The notes under the pieces: generated by a model
What the model saw: the letters and a program-made list of their open reading frames with translations, nothing else
Database searches by the model: none
Told to the model about the DNA's origin: nothing
Assembly: GCF_003576645.1 (NCBI RefSeq)
Contig: NC_044929.1
Location: 19,582,974-19,646,973, forward strand
Direction of reading: 5' to 3'
Length of the DNA stretch: 64,000 bases
Source of the DNA: Ipomoea triloba
Lineage: Eukaryota > Streptophyta > Magnoliopsida > Solanales > Convolvulaceae
Position numbers and translations under genes: made by a program
Shown here: in pieces, positions 48,351-60,840 of the stretch
Position numbering within the stretch: position 1 is the stretch's first letter
Layout of the letters: each line of letters starts with the position of its first letter

Positions 48351-50434
48351 ATTATGTACGGATCAACAAACTCGCATAAAATGTAAAAGGGGTAAAATAG
48401 AAGGATAATATGATTGCAATAATATTTCTTTGATTAATAAGATTATTACAAGAAGATTGTATAATAATTGAGAGATGCTAACAATTGTACAATGTCAATT
48501 TATAAAAAATAATCCTAATTAACTTGCTAATTTTACGGTGGGACATAAGGCTAATTCAAGGCCCATCCATGCGGTAGGCTACATGAATAAGTCAAGACCC
48601 ATCATTCTGGACTCAGAGACGGACTTCAGACTCTCCTTGGGCCACTCGAGTCATCTTCTCAAACCCCAAGCGATGGGCTCCTAGACCCCTGGGTCCAATT
48701 ATTGGGCAATTTCCAATATATCCATCACCCAACAGTAGTTTTTACAAGGATTTTGGCTGACACAAAAACTGATGGTGTGATTTTTGGTTGATGGGAAATT
48801 GAGTTTTTATTTTTGGGAATTTTTTCTGCTGCAAATGAAGAATTTTGGAGAAAAAAATTGTATGCTTGGGAGCACGTTTGTGCCCACTCTGGATCTTTTT
48901 GTTTTGTTTTGTTTTGTTTTGTTTGTTTGTTTGGTTTTTTTTTTTTTATTCTGTTTGTTTAAATGGCCGTTGCCAACTTATTTTTTTTAAAAAATAAATT
49001 GTTTGTTTTTTATTTTTTGTTACAAATAAATTAAATATGTAACATAATTTTTATGTAATATATACTTTTAATAATATAAATTTTATTAAATTTTTATAAT
49101 TATTAATTTTATTAAATTTTGGATGATTTAATTACAATTATAATTAAAATGATTAAAATAATTAAAATATATTTGATATTAATTGGTGGGTCCACAAAAA
49201 ACTTGAAAACTAAATAAACTATTGAGAATAAATATTTTTTGAGATTGAGTGATGCAGTGGTTAATGAGGTGTATGCTAAGGCTCATAAAAATAATTGAAG
49301 AAAAAACCTCTAATTGTTGAGGTTGCTTTTATAAATTTACACATCATTATATGATCGAATAGTGTTGACCCTAAATTTTCGACATAGTGTTCCAAATAGA
49401 TGTGACTTTTGCATAGGAATTGAATTCACTCATGGTTAAACTAAGATTTTAATTTTTGTTTTATAAAGGAGAAAAGAAACAAGGGCAAAATGCCATGTTT
49501 TTCCACAACTAGTGATGTGGGCAATGACGGATCGGATCTTTTAGAGTTTATTAGTATTTTGTTCACAAGTTAATTTTGGGTTGTTACTTGTTAGTTGTAG
49601 TTATTTCTTGTCCGTCCATCTCACCTTATCAGATCAGATAATGATGATGTTTATGCCAATTTTGCAATTATTAGTATTAATAGTATATAATTAATTATAA
49701 AAGTTTTAATAATTCAGGTAACTTTTTATTATTTTTATATATAAATTACTAAGTTTATTTTACAAATTGACAATTTAATTATTATATTTGAATATTTCTA
49801 TTATTTTATGTTTTAGTATAACTAATGAATTTTGTTATTTTATTATGTGTAAGTCATTTAAACATTATTTTTTGAAAAAAAAAAAGATGATAAATGGTGG
49901 AAACCTGTAGACTCTAGTGGGCCCGCACCTGCACTCAGTGGGGTAGGGGTTAGTTTTAAAAAAGTCCACCAAATGCGAGTTGGGGTGGGGAGAGTGGAGA
50001 AAATATAATTTAAATCGAGTGATGGATGTAGCCCTCCTCGACTCATTGTCATCCATAGGCATGGTATTAGGTAGTAGATACTACTTTTGGTTGGAATTAT
50101 TCTAAGTTTTAAGTTCGCTTTTCGATAAGTTTGTCATTGTCTTCGTCTTCATTGATTGTCCACTTCTTTTTTGTTGGTAGTGTCTCATGTGCAATTGGGT
50201 TACTGATGCTAGTTTGCAAAAAGAACATATTTGGTCTGATTAATTTTATTACATTATCAAAATAGATGCATGGTATCCCTAAGTTGATTCTCTTATACTA
50301 ATATTTATAAAATTGACCCGTCATTTTTTATCCATTGATCATCATAGATGGATATATGGATCAAATTAATTGACATACACTTATTATGAGAAACCTAGTA
50401 AAAATTCCCCCACCTCCCCCACACATGGTAATTT
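48351..50434. other. AT-rich intergenic DNA
   Basis: Includes a (TTTTG)n tract at 48898-48932 and a stretch at 50080-50210 that recurs at 36440-36570. No gene. Confidence 0.45.
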
Positions 50435-51098
50435 ATATCGTGGATCAAGGTGCACAATGCACCAAAACGACGTCGTTTTGGCCATTTTAATTAATGGTTT
50501 GTTTGTTTTTTTTTTTTTTGGAAATCAAGTTTCGCGTTTCGACCGGTCTGTGCATTTGTGTTAATATTATGTGTATTCTTTGAAGACATTTTGTGTATTG
50601 TAGACTACGATTCTGTGTATTCATGTTAGGGGTAGTTGTGACGTGTTTTGTGTATTTGAATGTTAGGAGGATGATTTCTGTGTAGTTGTATCAAAATATT
50701 CTGTGTATTCCCTCAAGTCATTCTATGTGTATTCATGTTAGTGGTACTTAAATACAGGGGTGATGTGTTTGTGTATTTGGTGTTTTCATATTTTGTGTAT
50801 TCTTTGAAGGCATTCTGTGTATTGTAGACTACGATTCTGTGTATTCATGTTTAGGGTACTTAAACGTAGATTGTGGCGTGTTTTGTGTATTCGAATGTTA
50901 GGAGGATGATTTATGTGTAGTTGTGTCAATATTTTGTGTATTTATTCAAGTCATTATGTGTATTCTAGACAAGGATTCTGTGTATTCTAGACAATGAATT
51001 TCCTGAAGTCATTCGCGTCTGCGTCCACTAACACCAAAACGACGTCGTTTCGGACCAAGGTCGTCCATAGTGCATTGTGGACCCTTGTCCACGATATA
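50435..51098. mobile_element. Non-autonomous element with TATATCGTGGA ends and CGACGTCG palindromes
   Basis: Perfect 11-base terminal inverted repeats (50435-50445 and 51088-51098). Subterminal palindrome CCAAAACGACGTCGTTTTGG at 50462-50481 with a near copy at about 51035-51052. The interior is 'tgtgtattc' repeats, including a directly repeated block of about 100 bases (50590-50690 and 50815-50925). Confidence 0.75.
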
Positions 51099-51250
51099 AC
51101 AATTGCATACAGACACCTAAAATCTATCCCAACATGGCTTATAATAATTGAATGTCATGAATTGGGACCCCACTAACTTATTAACTTATTTTCAAAAACT
51201 AAATCATCAAATGAAAGTGTCATGTCAAGAGGGAGATTAGACAATCATTA

Positions 51251-51459
51251 TTATTGCATGGACCATATAAAAAGTGTATTTTTAAATATACTAAAAGTAC
51301 ATTATTTTTGTACATAAAGTATATTATTTAAGTACTGAAAGTACATTATTTTATATATACTATCAAATAATGTACATTCAGTACAAAAATAATGTACTTT
51401 TAGCATAATAAAAATGTTCCTTATATTCATGGTCCACACAGCTATGTGGACCATGGTCC
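51251..51459. mobile_element. Foldback MITE, 'GCATGGACCA' family, copy 2
   Basis: Same palindromic 'aagtacattatt' core as 1891-2121. Right end 'atggtccacacagctatgtggaccatgg'. Confidence 0.7.
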
Positions 51460-51624
51460 TTTACTAATGTTTATATTGACGGGATGTGGGGGATTTAGGA
51501 AAAGTAAATGGTATAATAGAGGGTAAATTAGAAAAAATAATAAGACAAAAATACTAAACTAAAACAATCTGAATCATTCATTTCATCAACTAAATTGATG
51601 TGCACTAGGAATAACTTGAGTGAT

Positions 51625-51765
51625 GGGTTCAATCAAGAAGGTGTTGACAGGAATATCTTGTGCGATAGACTCGATCGAGAAGATGTTGGAAATAATCGAA
51701 CTTGTAAATTTTAGAAGGTACTAGAGTCATACTCCATCCAATCGACCACCTCTTTTGAGCTCCAA
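51625..51765 (-). repeat. SINE-like repeat, family 2 (best copy)
   Basis: Minus strand: 'gaggtggtcgattggatgg' (A-box-like TGGTCGATTGG), 'acaagttcgatta' (B-box-like GTTCGA), then 'catcttctcgatcgagtc'. This is the clearest copy of the second tRNA-related family in the window. Confidence 0.5.
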
Positions 51766-52260
51766 TTCTATTTTTGGATTTATTAATTAAGGTGCCGATA
51801 TGTAACTTGGAGGGTTGGAGTCTTATGATTCTTTACTGGTACCATAGTACATATTGTATTATCATTATGGCATTTTTTGGCATTATGATCTTTAGGTTGA
51901 TGACAAGAACTTCAACCTTTGGAATTTTATAAGACTAAATAGAGCTAAAGATGTAAGTATGGTTTTGTATGTAGTTACAAAGAAAGGTGATGGTTATCTA
52001 CTTTTACCCAATCAGTATAATTATAGTATTTTAATATGATATGGATTGCCTTAATGAATCCTAACCACTGTTAAAAATCTGTCTGTTTTGGTAAAAACAA
52101 ACACAACTTACACACATACATATAGTTAATTTTCTTTACCACATAGGATAACAATGATGCTGTGGATTTACATGCTTAATTTTCGTATTTGGAATTTATA
52201 TGAAGACATTATGGTAAAGAGAGTCAACATTTATTATAAAATCATGTCGTTCACTTTACA

Positions 52261-52313
<53 letters not shown>
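51766..52313. other. AT-rich intergenic DNA running into a poly-T tract
   Basis: Nothing recognised. T run 52263-52313 borders the gap. Confidence 0.5.
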
Positions 52314-53192
52314 NNNNNNNNNNNNNNNNNNNNNNNNNNNNNNNNNNNNNNNNNNNNNNNNNNNNNNNNNNNNNNNNNNNNNNNNNNNNNNNNNNNNNNN
52401 NNNNNNNNNNNNNNNNNNNNNNNNNNNNNNNNNNNNNNNNNNNNNNNNNNNNNNNNNNNNNNNNNNNNNNNNNNNNNNNNNNNNNNNNNNNNNNNNNNNN
52501 NNNNNNNNNNNNNNNNNNNNNNNNNNNNNNNNNNNNNNNNNNNNNNNNNNNNNNNNNNNNNNNNNNNNNNNNNNNNNNNNNNNNNNNNNNNNNNNNNNNN
52601 NNNNNNNNNNNNNNNNNNNNNNNNNNNNNNNNNNNNNNNNNNNNNNNNNNNNNNNNNNNNNNNNNNNNNNNNNNNNNNNNNNNNNNNNNNNNNNNNNNNN
52701 NNNNNNNNNNNNNNNNNNNNNNNNNNNNNNNNNNNNNNNNNNNNNNNNNNNNNNNNNNNNNNNNNNNNNNNNNNNNNNNNNNNNNNNNNNNNNNNNNNNN
52801 NNNNNNNNNNNNNNNNNNNNNNNNNNNNNNNNNNNNNNNNNNNNNNNNNNNNNNNNNNNNNNNNNNNNNNNNNNNNNNNNNNNNNNNNNNNNNNNNNNNN
52901 NNNNNNNNNNNNNNNNNNNNNNNNNNNNNNNNNNNNNNNNNNNNNNNNNNNNNNNNNNNNNNNNNNNNNNNNNNNNNNNNNNNNNNNNNNNNNNNNNNNN
53001 NNNNNNNNNNNNNNNNNNNNNNNNNNNNNNNNNNNNNNNNNNNNNNNNNNNNNNNNNNNNNNNNNNNNNNNNNNNNNNNNNNNNNNNNNNNNNNNNNNNN
53101 NNNNNNNNNNNNNNNNNNNNNNNNNNNNNNNNNNNNNNNNNNNNNNNNNNNNNNNNNNNNNNNNNNNNNNNNNNNNNNNNNNNNNNNNNNNN
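52314..53192. other. Assembly gap (879 N) bordered by T runs
   Basis: T runs of 51 and 61 bases abut the Ns. The long open frames that cross the gap are meaningless. Confidence 0.95.
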
Positions 53193-53253
<61 letters not shown>

Positions 53254-53329
53254 CCTTTATAGTGACGAGAGAAACCATTACAACTATCTAAAGATGTATA
53301 TTAATTGAGTAAATCACGCATTGTGACTC

Positions 53330-53465
53330 TAAGTGGCAAAGGATCATAAAGAGGTAAATTAACCTAAGCTTCTCATAGCTAGTTAACCATCTCAAACTAA
53401 GAAGACCAATCCATTATTTCCACCGAGAGTTGAACTAGGAATCTTGTGATTATCAAGTCAACTCA
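53330..53465. repeat. Dispersed repeat, 'taacctaagcttctcatagctagttaacc' type
   Basis: The phrase 'ctcaaactaagaaga(c)c' and a following 'gagttgaactaggaatcttg' recur at 40110-40215 ('cttaaactaagaagac') and, more weakly, 43870-43995. Reversed, the latter part resembles a pol III B-box (GTTCAACTC). Possible third SINE family; low certainty. Confidence 0.4.
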
Positions 53466-53680
53466 ATAGTTATACTATGGATTCGGGTTCAGCTTGCAAT
53501 ATGGACCTATCACAATTTTTATACTGAATGTTCACAATTTAAATTGTGAACATTCAGTAGGTAAATTGTGAACATTTCGTTGTGAACATTCATCATATGA
53601 ATTGTGAATATTCAATATGTAAATTGTATATTTTGGACTTGAATCCACACAATAATTTGTCAAGTCTACCACCCAACGTA
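53466..53680. mobile_element. MITE with iterated ATTGTGAACATTCAGTAT units, copy C
   Basis: Four to five consecutive or inverted units. Edges 'ggattcgggttcag' and 'ggacttgaatccac' are inverted like copy B. Confidence 0.6.
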
Positions 53681-56600
53681 ACCAACTTGGTTGGACTTGC
53701 TCTCAAGCCCAAAACTTATGTAAGATTGTTTTGTGTAAGACTTGTAATATTTTTTTTATAAAAAAAAACGTAATAATTTTATAGGAATCTTTTAGCAAGT
53801 ATTATATTTTTGCTAAAAAATATTTCACCTTTTACATGAAATGGTTTACCTAAAATCAACTGAATTTGATTGGACATTATAATTCTCTTTTTAAAAGTTA
53901 GTGGAATACCCTAATTCTTAATTATTGGAGAAATCTTTCATTTCCCCAAAAAATATGATACAGAGTACGTAGTATTATTTCTCTCTCCAGGCTGGAATGA
54001 AACTCTCTCTAAATCTTTAATGTCCAGAAAATTTAATGGATGTGCATTTAATACTTAGACAAAAAAAATTCTTTAAAAAAAAATACTTAGACAAAAGTTT
54101 ACCCTCTCAGACCGGTCCGGTCCGCTGGGGGTGGGGTGGAGGTCTGAGTGGCAACAGCTGGCTCTGAAATGGAAGCTACCAAAGTTCATTTTTGCCTTGA
54201 CCATTTACTAATGAGACTACTTTTCTGCCCTTTATGGCTCATCTAAAGACTTATGGCTGTAAAGTCTAAGTCATGGACTGGCCAGGTGGCCCTCTACGTA
54301 TAGAAACGTGGTCACACCAAGTTGAAATTTGGACTTAAAAAAATATGGTACAGATCAGATAGATGGATAGACTTCTTCTTTTACTGCATTTGTTAATTCC
54401 CTGCAACTTCAAATTTCTGTTGGCTATGGTTTATTACAGATTTGGTTCAATGGATTCTTATATAGTTATATTTATGGCCATCATATCCATAAAACAAAAC
54501 ATGTTTCGCTAGATTTGTGGACTCATATAGTCATATATGCATGGTGCTATGGATTTAATTTGAGGATATCTTTTGTTAGACCGCATGTTGCTTTCCAGGC
54601 TGTAGTGGTTGAGAAGATTCCAAAGAGCAGAGGACTTATCTTGATTGACTTCTGACTTTACTTGTTTCCCATGGAGCACTGATGCTCATATATATATATA
54701 TAAAATACAACTTTAATTTATCCTTATATTCCTTAATTAACGCGGTGAAAAAATATTTATTACGTTCTCTCATGTTTTTGACTATTTTATATGTATAGCG
54801 GGATAAGAAGAGTTGGTAAAGAATTTTTGAAATATTTTACTATACACAACTTGTGTTTGACCAAAAGTCAAGAATCGGATTGAAGTAAAGTAGTATACTA
54901 ATAACTAGGGCAATATTACATTTTGTACTCCAGAAAATTTTCAAAAAAGTGTACACAACTCTTGCTTGGCCAGAAGTCAGCGAGTAGAGCAGTAAGAAAG
55001 AGTGCATATATAACCTCTATACTTGATTAAATGTAAAAAAAAATAAAAATACTATATATAATTTTTAGTGGGCTAAAATTTGGATAGATAGAGCGTTAAA
55101 AGCGAGCTAGCTAGCTAGTGCATAACATTATAAATATAGTTGAAATTGTGGTCAGCCCATTGTTTGTTTGACAATGCCAAAATGTGAATGGACAAGGGAG
55201 TGTATAGTAACTGTTGGTGCCACATCATCTGAAATGGAATCATTATAGGGTTTTTTGGTTTATACCATGGGAGTGTAGTAGGGTTTCCTTCACCAACTTG
55301 TCTGCGAATAATTGAATATGACTCCGGGTAATTTGAGATTACATGTCAACTCATCATCCAAGTCAATTGTTGTTCTTATCTTCTGTTTTAGGTAATATAT
55401 TCTTATCTTTATTAGATTCTTTGGAAATTGGTACCTCACCTATAAAAGATATAGTTTAATATAATTAATAAGTAAATTGTTAATGCAATCATAAAATTAA
55501 TTTTTGTACGTGTGTCTCACAACTCGAGTTAATTTCAAATTAATTTTACTGTGATAAGGATAACGACGAATGGTATACATATCATAAAGAAAAGAAAACC
55601 AAAAAAAAAAAAAGAGATAGAAAATTAAACTTTTGGTTTCTAAGTGATAGGGTAATAACATTTAGTCTCTATACTATGAGCGTCATCAAATTTTTAGCGA
55701 ATTAACTAAGATTTCTAAAAATAACAATAAATTTTATCAAAATTATTAATAGAAATGCCAAAAACGCCACTCTAGTGACAATTTATGGAGTAGAATTAAA
55801 GTCATTAATCTTATATATATGTTTCATAACCTAGGTAAGAGATAGCATAATCTAAAAAAATATTTAAAAAATTAGAGGGATGACTGATCGAGTAGGTGAA
55901 ACATGATTGTTATACCAAAATTCATGAGTTAGGTTGTTGTCAATATCTTCTCGATTGAGCCCGTTGCACATAATCTTTCTAATGCGGAATGAAATTTACT
56001 TAGTACACACTCTCAGATAGTGACTTTGAATTTCTTTCGTAACGAAAATATAATATAAATTTTTTGAAGGGGTGGCAATCCAAAAGCTATTTGATTTTGT
56101 ATATCTGATCTTTCTTCCTAAAAGGTTGAATCCCCAACTCCAAGAGTCTCCCACTTACCGATCCAACAGAGTATTTGTGAGGATATAAATCATGGTAACT
56201 CAATTGAACACAGAGGTCAGACATTTTTTTAGTGCGCACATAGAGTCCTCCACTTTTTGAGAGATTGATCCATACTGTCATTGATAAAATTCAATCCTTA
56301 GTTTTTCTCTTCAACTTCACCCTGGGATTTGTATATCTGTTTGAAAGAAATGTTCGTTTTCCCATTAAAGAAGATTGTGGGTCGGAATTGAACCACAGAA
56401 TATGTTCAAATCATACAGTTGTCATCAGTTGGATTTGAAAATGAATGAGATATAATTGTTGGACTGACCATCAGCATGTACGTACGATGAGAAAAGTAGA
56501 AAGGGCGGTCTGTGGTCATTTTATTCTTAACCGTCCAAAAGCCCTGCCCCCTGGGTTCATCTAAGCCCCACCAAGCTGGCATTGTTAACAGTAACAACTT

Positions 56601-59125
56601 TTTAAGGATTCTCCTAATCTTATCCATTTCCATATGTTAGTGGTTATGCTGGTCAGCTCTATGACAGCGTAGATAGCTAGGATCTTGCATTGGTCGCATT
56701 AACATTGTCCTTCTCTATTTTTCTAAATAAATCATCAATTATCTTTAGGTTAATAAATCATTAATTATCTAATGGTTTCTCGTATGAGACCTAGTGACTT
56801 ACCATTTGACTAGATAAATAACATTGGGAGAAATGAATAAGACAATTAAGAATTGTATATATAAATAAATCATATTGTTTTTTAATTGATATGTAAGTAG
56901 ACAATTGTGCTATACAACGTCTTAAAGCACTATACTTATTCTTGTGCAAGAGCATATATTCTTTACAACTTGCACATATTCTTTACAATTATGTGATTTA
57001 TATTAGAAAACAGAGCTGATTTTACTACCCTGCATGCCAAAGGTCATATTTTTCGGTTTGTGACATCGTTGGACATATTTGAGTAACACACGCGTTACTT
57101 TGTCTTAGATAATCATTCATAATTGTGTTGATGAACACTAATATATCCCGTTAATTGCTAAATATGCCCAATGGTGATTAACGTTTTAAAGGTATATTAA
57201 TGATCTACGACTTTGACCTAATCAAAGTAACATTAAATTTGGGAAAAAAGATCAGGGATCAAGTTTCAGCAACGATAGTGAGGAGGCTCTTTATGCTCAG
57301 TAAGCAAATGTCTAACTACTGTGTTCAACTGAGTTACATGATACCATGATCTACAATTTTTTCAGACCCTTGGACTAGGGTAGGACCGTAGGAAATTCAA
57401 CCTTTTGGGAAAAAGTAACATTAAAAAAATAATTGTGGCAACTATTACAAATTAAATGAAGGCATTGAATAGTTATATTGTCCTGCAATTAAGAAAAGTA
57501 AATTACCCCAAATTTAATTATCTCCTCATCTCCCACAAATTTTCATGCCGAATTTATTTTTCACAATTCATTCATATTTTAATTTCTGAGATAATGATGC
57601 TGGATTGCTGGACCATCCCATGCCACCTAAAACCAACGTCCACAATCGTGGGAACTCTACATATGATATATGTACCTCGTGCGGTTCTATCAGCAGCCAT
57701 TAGCTGTCTGTCTGTCTGTGTTGTTATTTTAGCTGCTTCAGTCACAGATGTCACTGGGCCCCACATCCCATAATAAGGCTTTAATTTATTATTTATTAAT
57801 TAGCATGCCAATATTATGCTTTTGGAAGAAAACTGTAAGCAATATCTAAGAAACTTATTGTCAACTTATCAGAAATTTAATGGAAATAATAATAATAATA
57901 TAATAATGACCCTTAGCTTTCACCCTTAATTTTTTCCTTGGTGATTTTCTCTCTCTGCTCTCAGGTGGATTCATGCAACTGTCATTTTGCCATCTAGAAA
58001 TCCAAATTAAAATTGAGTTGCTGACAAAAAACAAACAACCTAAGTACCTAATCTTTAGAGGTACAAAAGATTGTTTTACATTTTCATGACTCAATTAAAT
58101 AAGAGATGACTTTGTGTACTTTCAAGGGTCATCAACTTCAGAATATTTTACAGCTAGTACACGTACAGTAGACAATAGACTGATTGTGTGGTGAAAAAGT
58201 ATTTACATATTATTATTCCAGTGTTAGGTAAAATAATTAACACTGTTTTAATACAATTCATTGAACTCAATTGTTTGTGAGGTTAGGTATGGTGCAAGGA
58301 AACTTTTAGAAGAAAGTGTTTTCACATTTGGAAATTTACTAGTAACTTTTTCAAAACATTTCAAGATCGTTTTTGTAATTATAAAAAGTTTGGGATGCGT
58401 TAAAAAATGTTTTAGGGGTTCAATTGAAAAAAAGAAAAGAAAAAAGAAGCAAAGTCAATAGAAACGCATATTTAAGAAAAAATAGTTATAAATATGCACT
58501 TTTTTAATCGTATTTTTCTTGTTTTCTAAAATTTTTGAAAATTTTCATTTCTGTATATCTTAATTGTTTCCTATTTTCAATTTCCGTGTTGATAGGTGAT
58601 TCTATAATGTCGTAAATTTGTTATTGCTTTTCAAAGAAAATGAATATATAACTTTTTGAATTAGTGTTCAACTATGATGACATTTTTTTATTTAGTGCAT
58701 TAATTAATAATTTGCAAACTATTAGCTGATCATTGAAAACCAAGAAATATAATCATAGTTGAACCCTGAGTTTAGAATTAACTCTAAAGTAGTTGAATTG
58801 AATACTCATAAATTAGTTGTTTTTAATGACCAAATCATTGACTTTATTTTTATAAAACAAAAGTATGCTATTTTTACCCCGAATCACACATATACACAAA
58901 TATATGGTTCATGATATGACATCTTGTATAAAACTATTCATTACTTTTCAATTTTTTAACTTAACCAAAGTACCAAATTATAAAAATGTTTATTTTTTAA
59001 AGATTTTCTAATTAAACAATATAGTGTTGTTGGGTGTCAACCGAGTTAACTGAGTTCAACCATTACTCGATTCAAGACGTGACGTTGTGGCTTAACATGG
59101 AGGGACGTAGTTAAATGATTAATGT
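53681..59125. other. Long gene-poor intergenic stretch
   Basis: 54100-54320 is locally GC-richer and promoter-like but no coding exon follows. 55910-56040 holds a decayed family-2 SINE. Frames at 56087-56281, 56406-56633, 57456-57773 and 57861-58094 show no domain. No gene or RNA gene was supported. Confidence 0.45.
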
Positions 59126-59245
59126 CCACCTACTTATCACCAATTGGTTTTAAGTAGAACCTACTTATCACCAATTGGTTTTAAGTAGAATGTGACAATC
59201 AGATAGCCAATTTTAAGTAGAATGTAACAACCAGATAGCCAAAAA
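59126..59245. repeat. Short tandem repeat array
   Basis: 'cctacttatcaccaattggttttaagtag' occurs twice head to tail. It is followed by two units of 'ccagatagcca...ttttaagtagaatgt(g/a)acaa'. Confidence 0.8.
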
Positions 59246-59562
59246 AACTTTATCGTTAAGCGTGCTTGACTTACCGCAGTGAGTCTGACATCCATCAAAT
59301 ACAAATTTTTTTTATTTTATTCCTCAGTATCTTCAATTTATTATTTCAATCTATTCTCATTTTAATTCCTCAATCTTCTTCGAAAATGTATTTGGAAGTC
59401 CAATCCAAGTCTATTAGTTATTCGTTGGTAATAATGTTTTTTTAGCTTTAGTACCAATATTGATAATATAAATAGTATATGTGGTTATATTTTTTATTCA
59501 CGAAAAAACTCGCAAGCCAATTCAAATCATGAAGTTGAAGCTCATTCAAACTAAGAATGTAA

Positions 59563-59640
59563 TGCCAATGACCTTTGGTCTAGTAGTATCCGGTTGCACC
59601 ACATGTGGAAGGGGTGGATTCAAGCCTAACACAAATAAAA
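59563..59640 (+). mobile_element. SINE (family 1), truncated copy
   Basis: 'gccaatgacctttggtctagtagtatccggttgca' and the B-box-like 'ggattcaagcct' match the 5' half of copies at 6523 and 47053. The tail is missing. Confidence 0.7.
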
Positions 59641-60140
59641 ATTATAAATAATTCACTTAATTTTCAAGATTGGGCTTCAATTTTGGTAAAATATCGAGGA
59701 GGCCCTGAACCCACCCCTTTATAATAAGCATCCTCTACCCTGATCAATTTACCCATTCTTTCCTAAGCTCCACTACCCATATGGAGACTGCTGGAGGGTT
59801 ATGCTCTCCATAGCTCCACTTTCCTTCCTTCCTTAGCTTGCTCATCATCCCCAGATTTCAACATTTTCTTCATGCTTTTGTATTATACTCATATGCAGGC
59901 CCTTAAATCTCCACTATTAAATTAGCTGCCTTTTTTAATTTTCTTGTTTTTTTTTTTTCTTCTTTTCTTGTTCCTCCCCTTGATTTTTGTTGCCTGGGGA
60001 GGCAATAGTAGTGTTTTAATTCTCTGTTTCTTCCTTCTCTTTCTCTCTCTCCCCCTCTCTCTCTGTATTTGTGTGTTTGATTATATATATATATATATAA
60101 ATTAATCTTTTCAGTGAAACTCTCTGGTAATTTATAATCC
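59641..60140 (+). promoter_or_regulatory. Promoter and 5' UTR region of the small gene at 60141
   Basis: A CT-rich stretch (60030-60065) and a (TA)n stretch (60083-60098) precede the start codon. CT-rich leaders are common in plants. The transcription start is not determined. Confidence 0.4.
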
Positions 60141-60374
60141 ATGGAAGATCCTTTCCAGAATCAGGCGAAGAAGAAGAAGATCACAAGCCTTCCACCGAAA
60201 CGGGGCCAGGTGAAAGCTCAAATTTTTAAGAGCATTGCTGAAGGGATATCGTCATCAATGGCCTCGGTTTTTCGGAAGCAGAGAGAAGGCAGTACCACCA
60301 GCACGAGCGCCGCCTCCACCGCCGCGCCGCCGAGTCCTCACACTTCCGACGGCGGCGGCGGCGGGAATTGTTGA
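60141..60374 (+). CDS. Small basic protein of unknown function (77 residues)
   Basis: Single-exon frame with a good plant start context (ATCCATGGAA). The N-terminal half carries a Lys stretch followed by ITSLPPKRGQVKAQIFKSIA and an amphipathic Ser-rich helix. That core resembles a family of short uncharacterised plant proteins sharing 'TSLPPKRGQ(I/V)KA'. The C-terminal half is low complexity: Ser/Thr/Ala/Pro then a Gly run ending GGGGGNC. No signal peptide or membrane segment. GC content rises sharply relative to flanks, fitting real coding sequence. Function and location unknown; I assign none. The stop at 60372-60374 is followed by a likely 3' UTR (to about 60840). Confidence 0.75.
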   Translation: MEDPFQNQAKKKKITSLPPKRGQVKAQIFKSIAEGISSSMASVFRKQREGSTTSTSAASTAAPPSPHTSDGGGGGNC

Positions 60375-60840
60375 TCATCAGATCAGGTGCTTCTATGAAT
60401 TAGGCCATCCAGTTTCTTAATTACTCTCCTTGGTCGCCTTTTTCCATGGTTATTATAAGATGGAAAAGGGCAGATCAGACCAGATTTCTGTTGTTTTTGA
60501 TTGAACAGAGTTTGTATGTCTACGTAGTCCCTTTCCTCTTTGTCGTTTCTTCCAAAGTCCTGTATGTCTTGGTTTTATGCAGGAGATGATAGGGTTTGGA
60601 AGAAAGAATGTTTTTCTATTTCCTATGTATTTTAAGGTTGTGTTGTGCTTTTAATTCCTGTAATATCTGATGTACACTTGTCTACATAATGCAAGATTTC
60701 CCTTTTGTTTCCTGTAATAAATTTGGATTGTATACAATTCTGGGCATGTCTGCTTTTCAGTTTTCTCTCACATCCATCATATTCTGTATTCTTTTGTGTA
60801 TTCCTTTTATACATTAAATTAATCATATATAAATCCTTAA
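60375..60840 (+). other. Probable 3' UTR of the small gene
   Basis: T-rich, non-coding, with several AATAAA-like motifs (for example 'tgtaataaatttgg' at about 60713). Confidence 0.45.

Noticed and set aside
50560..50990. CRISPR-like or regulatory array of 'tgtgtattc' repeats
   Set aside because: Irregular spacing inside a MITE-like element in a plant nuclear genome; no spacer structure.
52154..53308. Long open frames across the second gap
   Set aside because: Same cause: undetermined bases flanked by T runs.
54100..54700. Possible microRNA precursor or promoter in the locally GC-rich stretch
   Set aside because: No known plant miRNA sequence or long hairpin was seen on reading; not supported.
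57456..57773. 105-codon frame
   Set aside because: No recognisable motif, no codon bias, AT-rich surroundings; an overlapping frame on the other strand is equally open.
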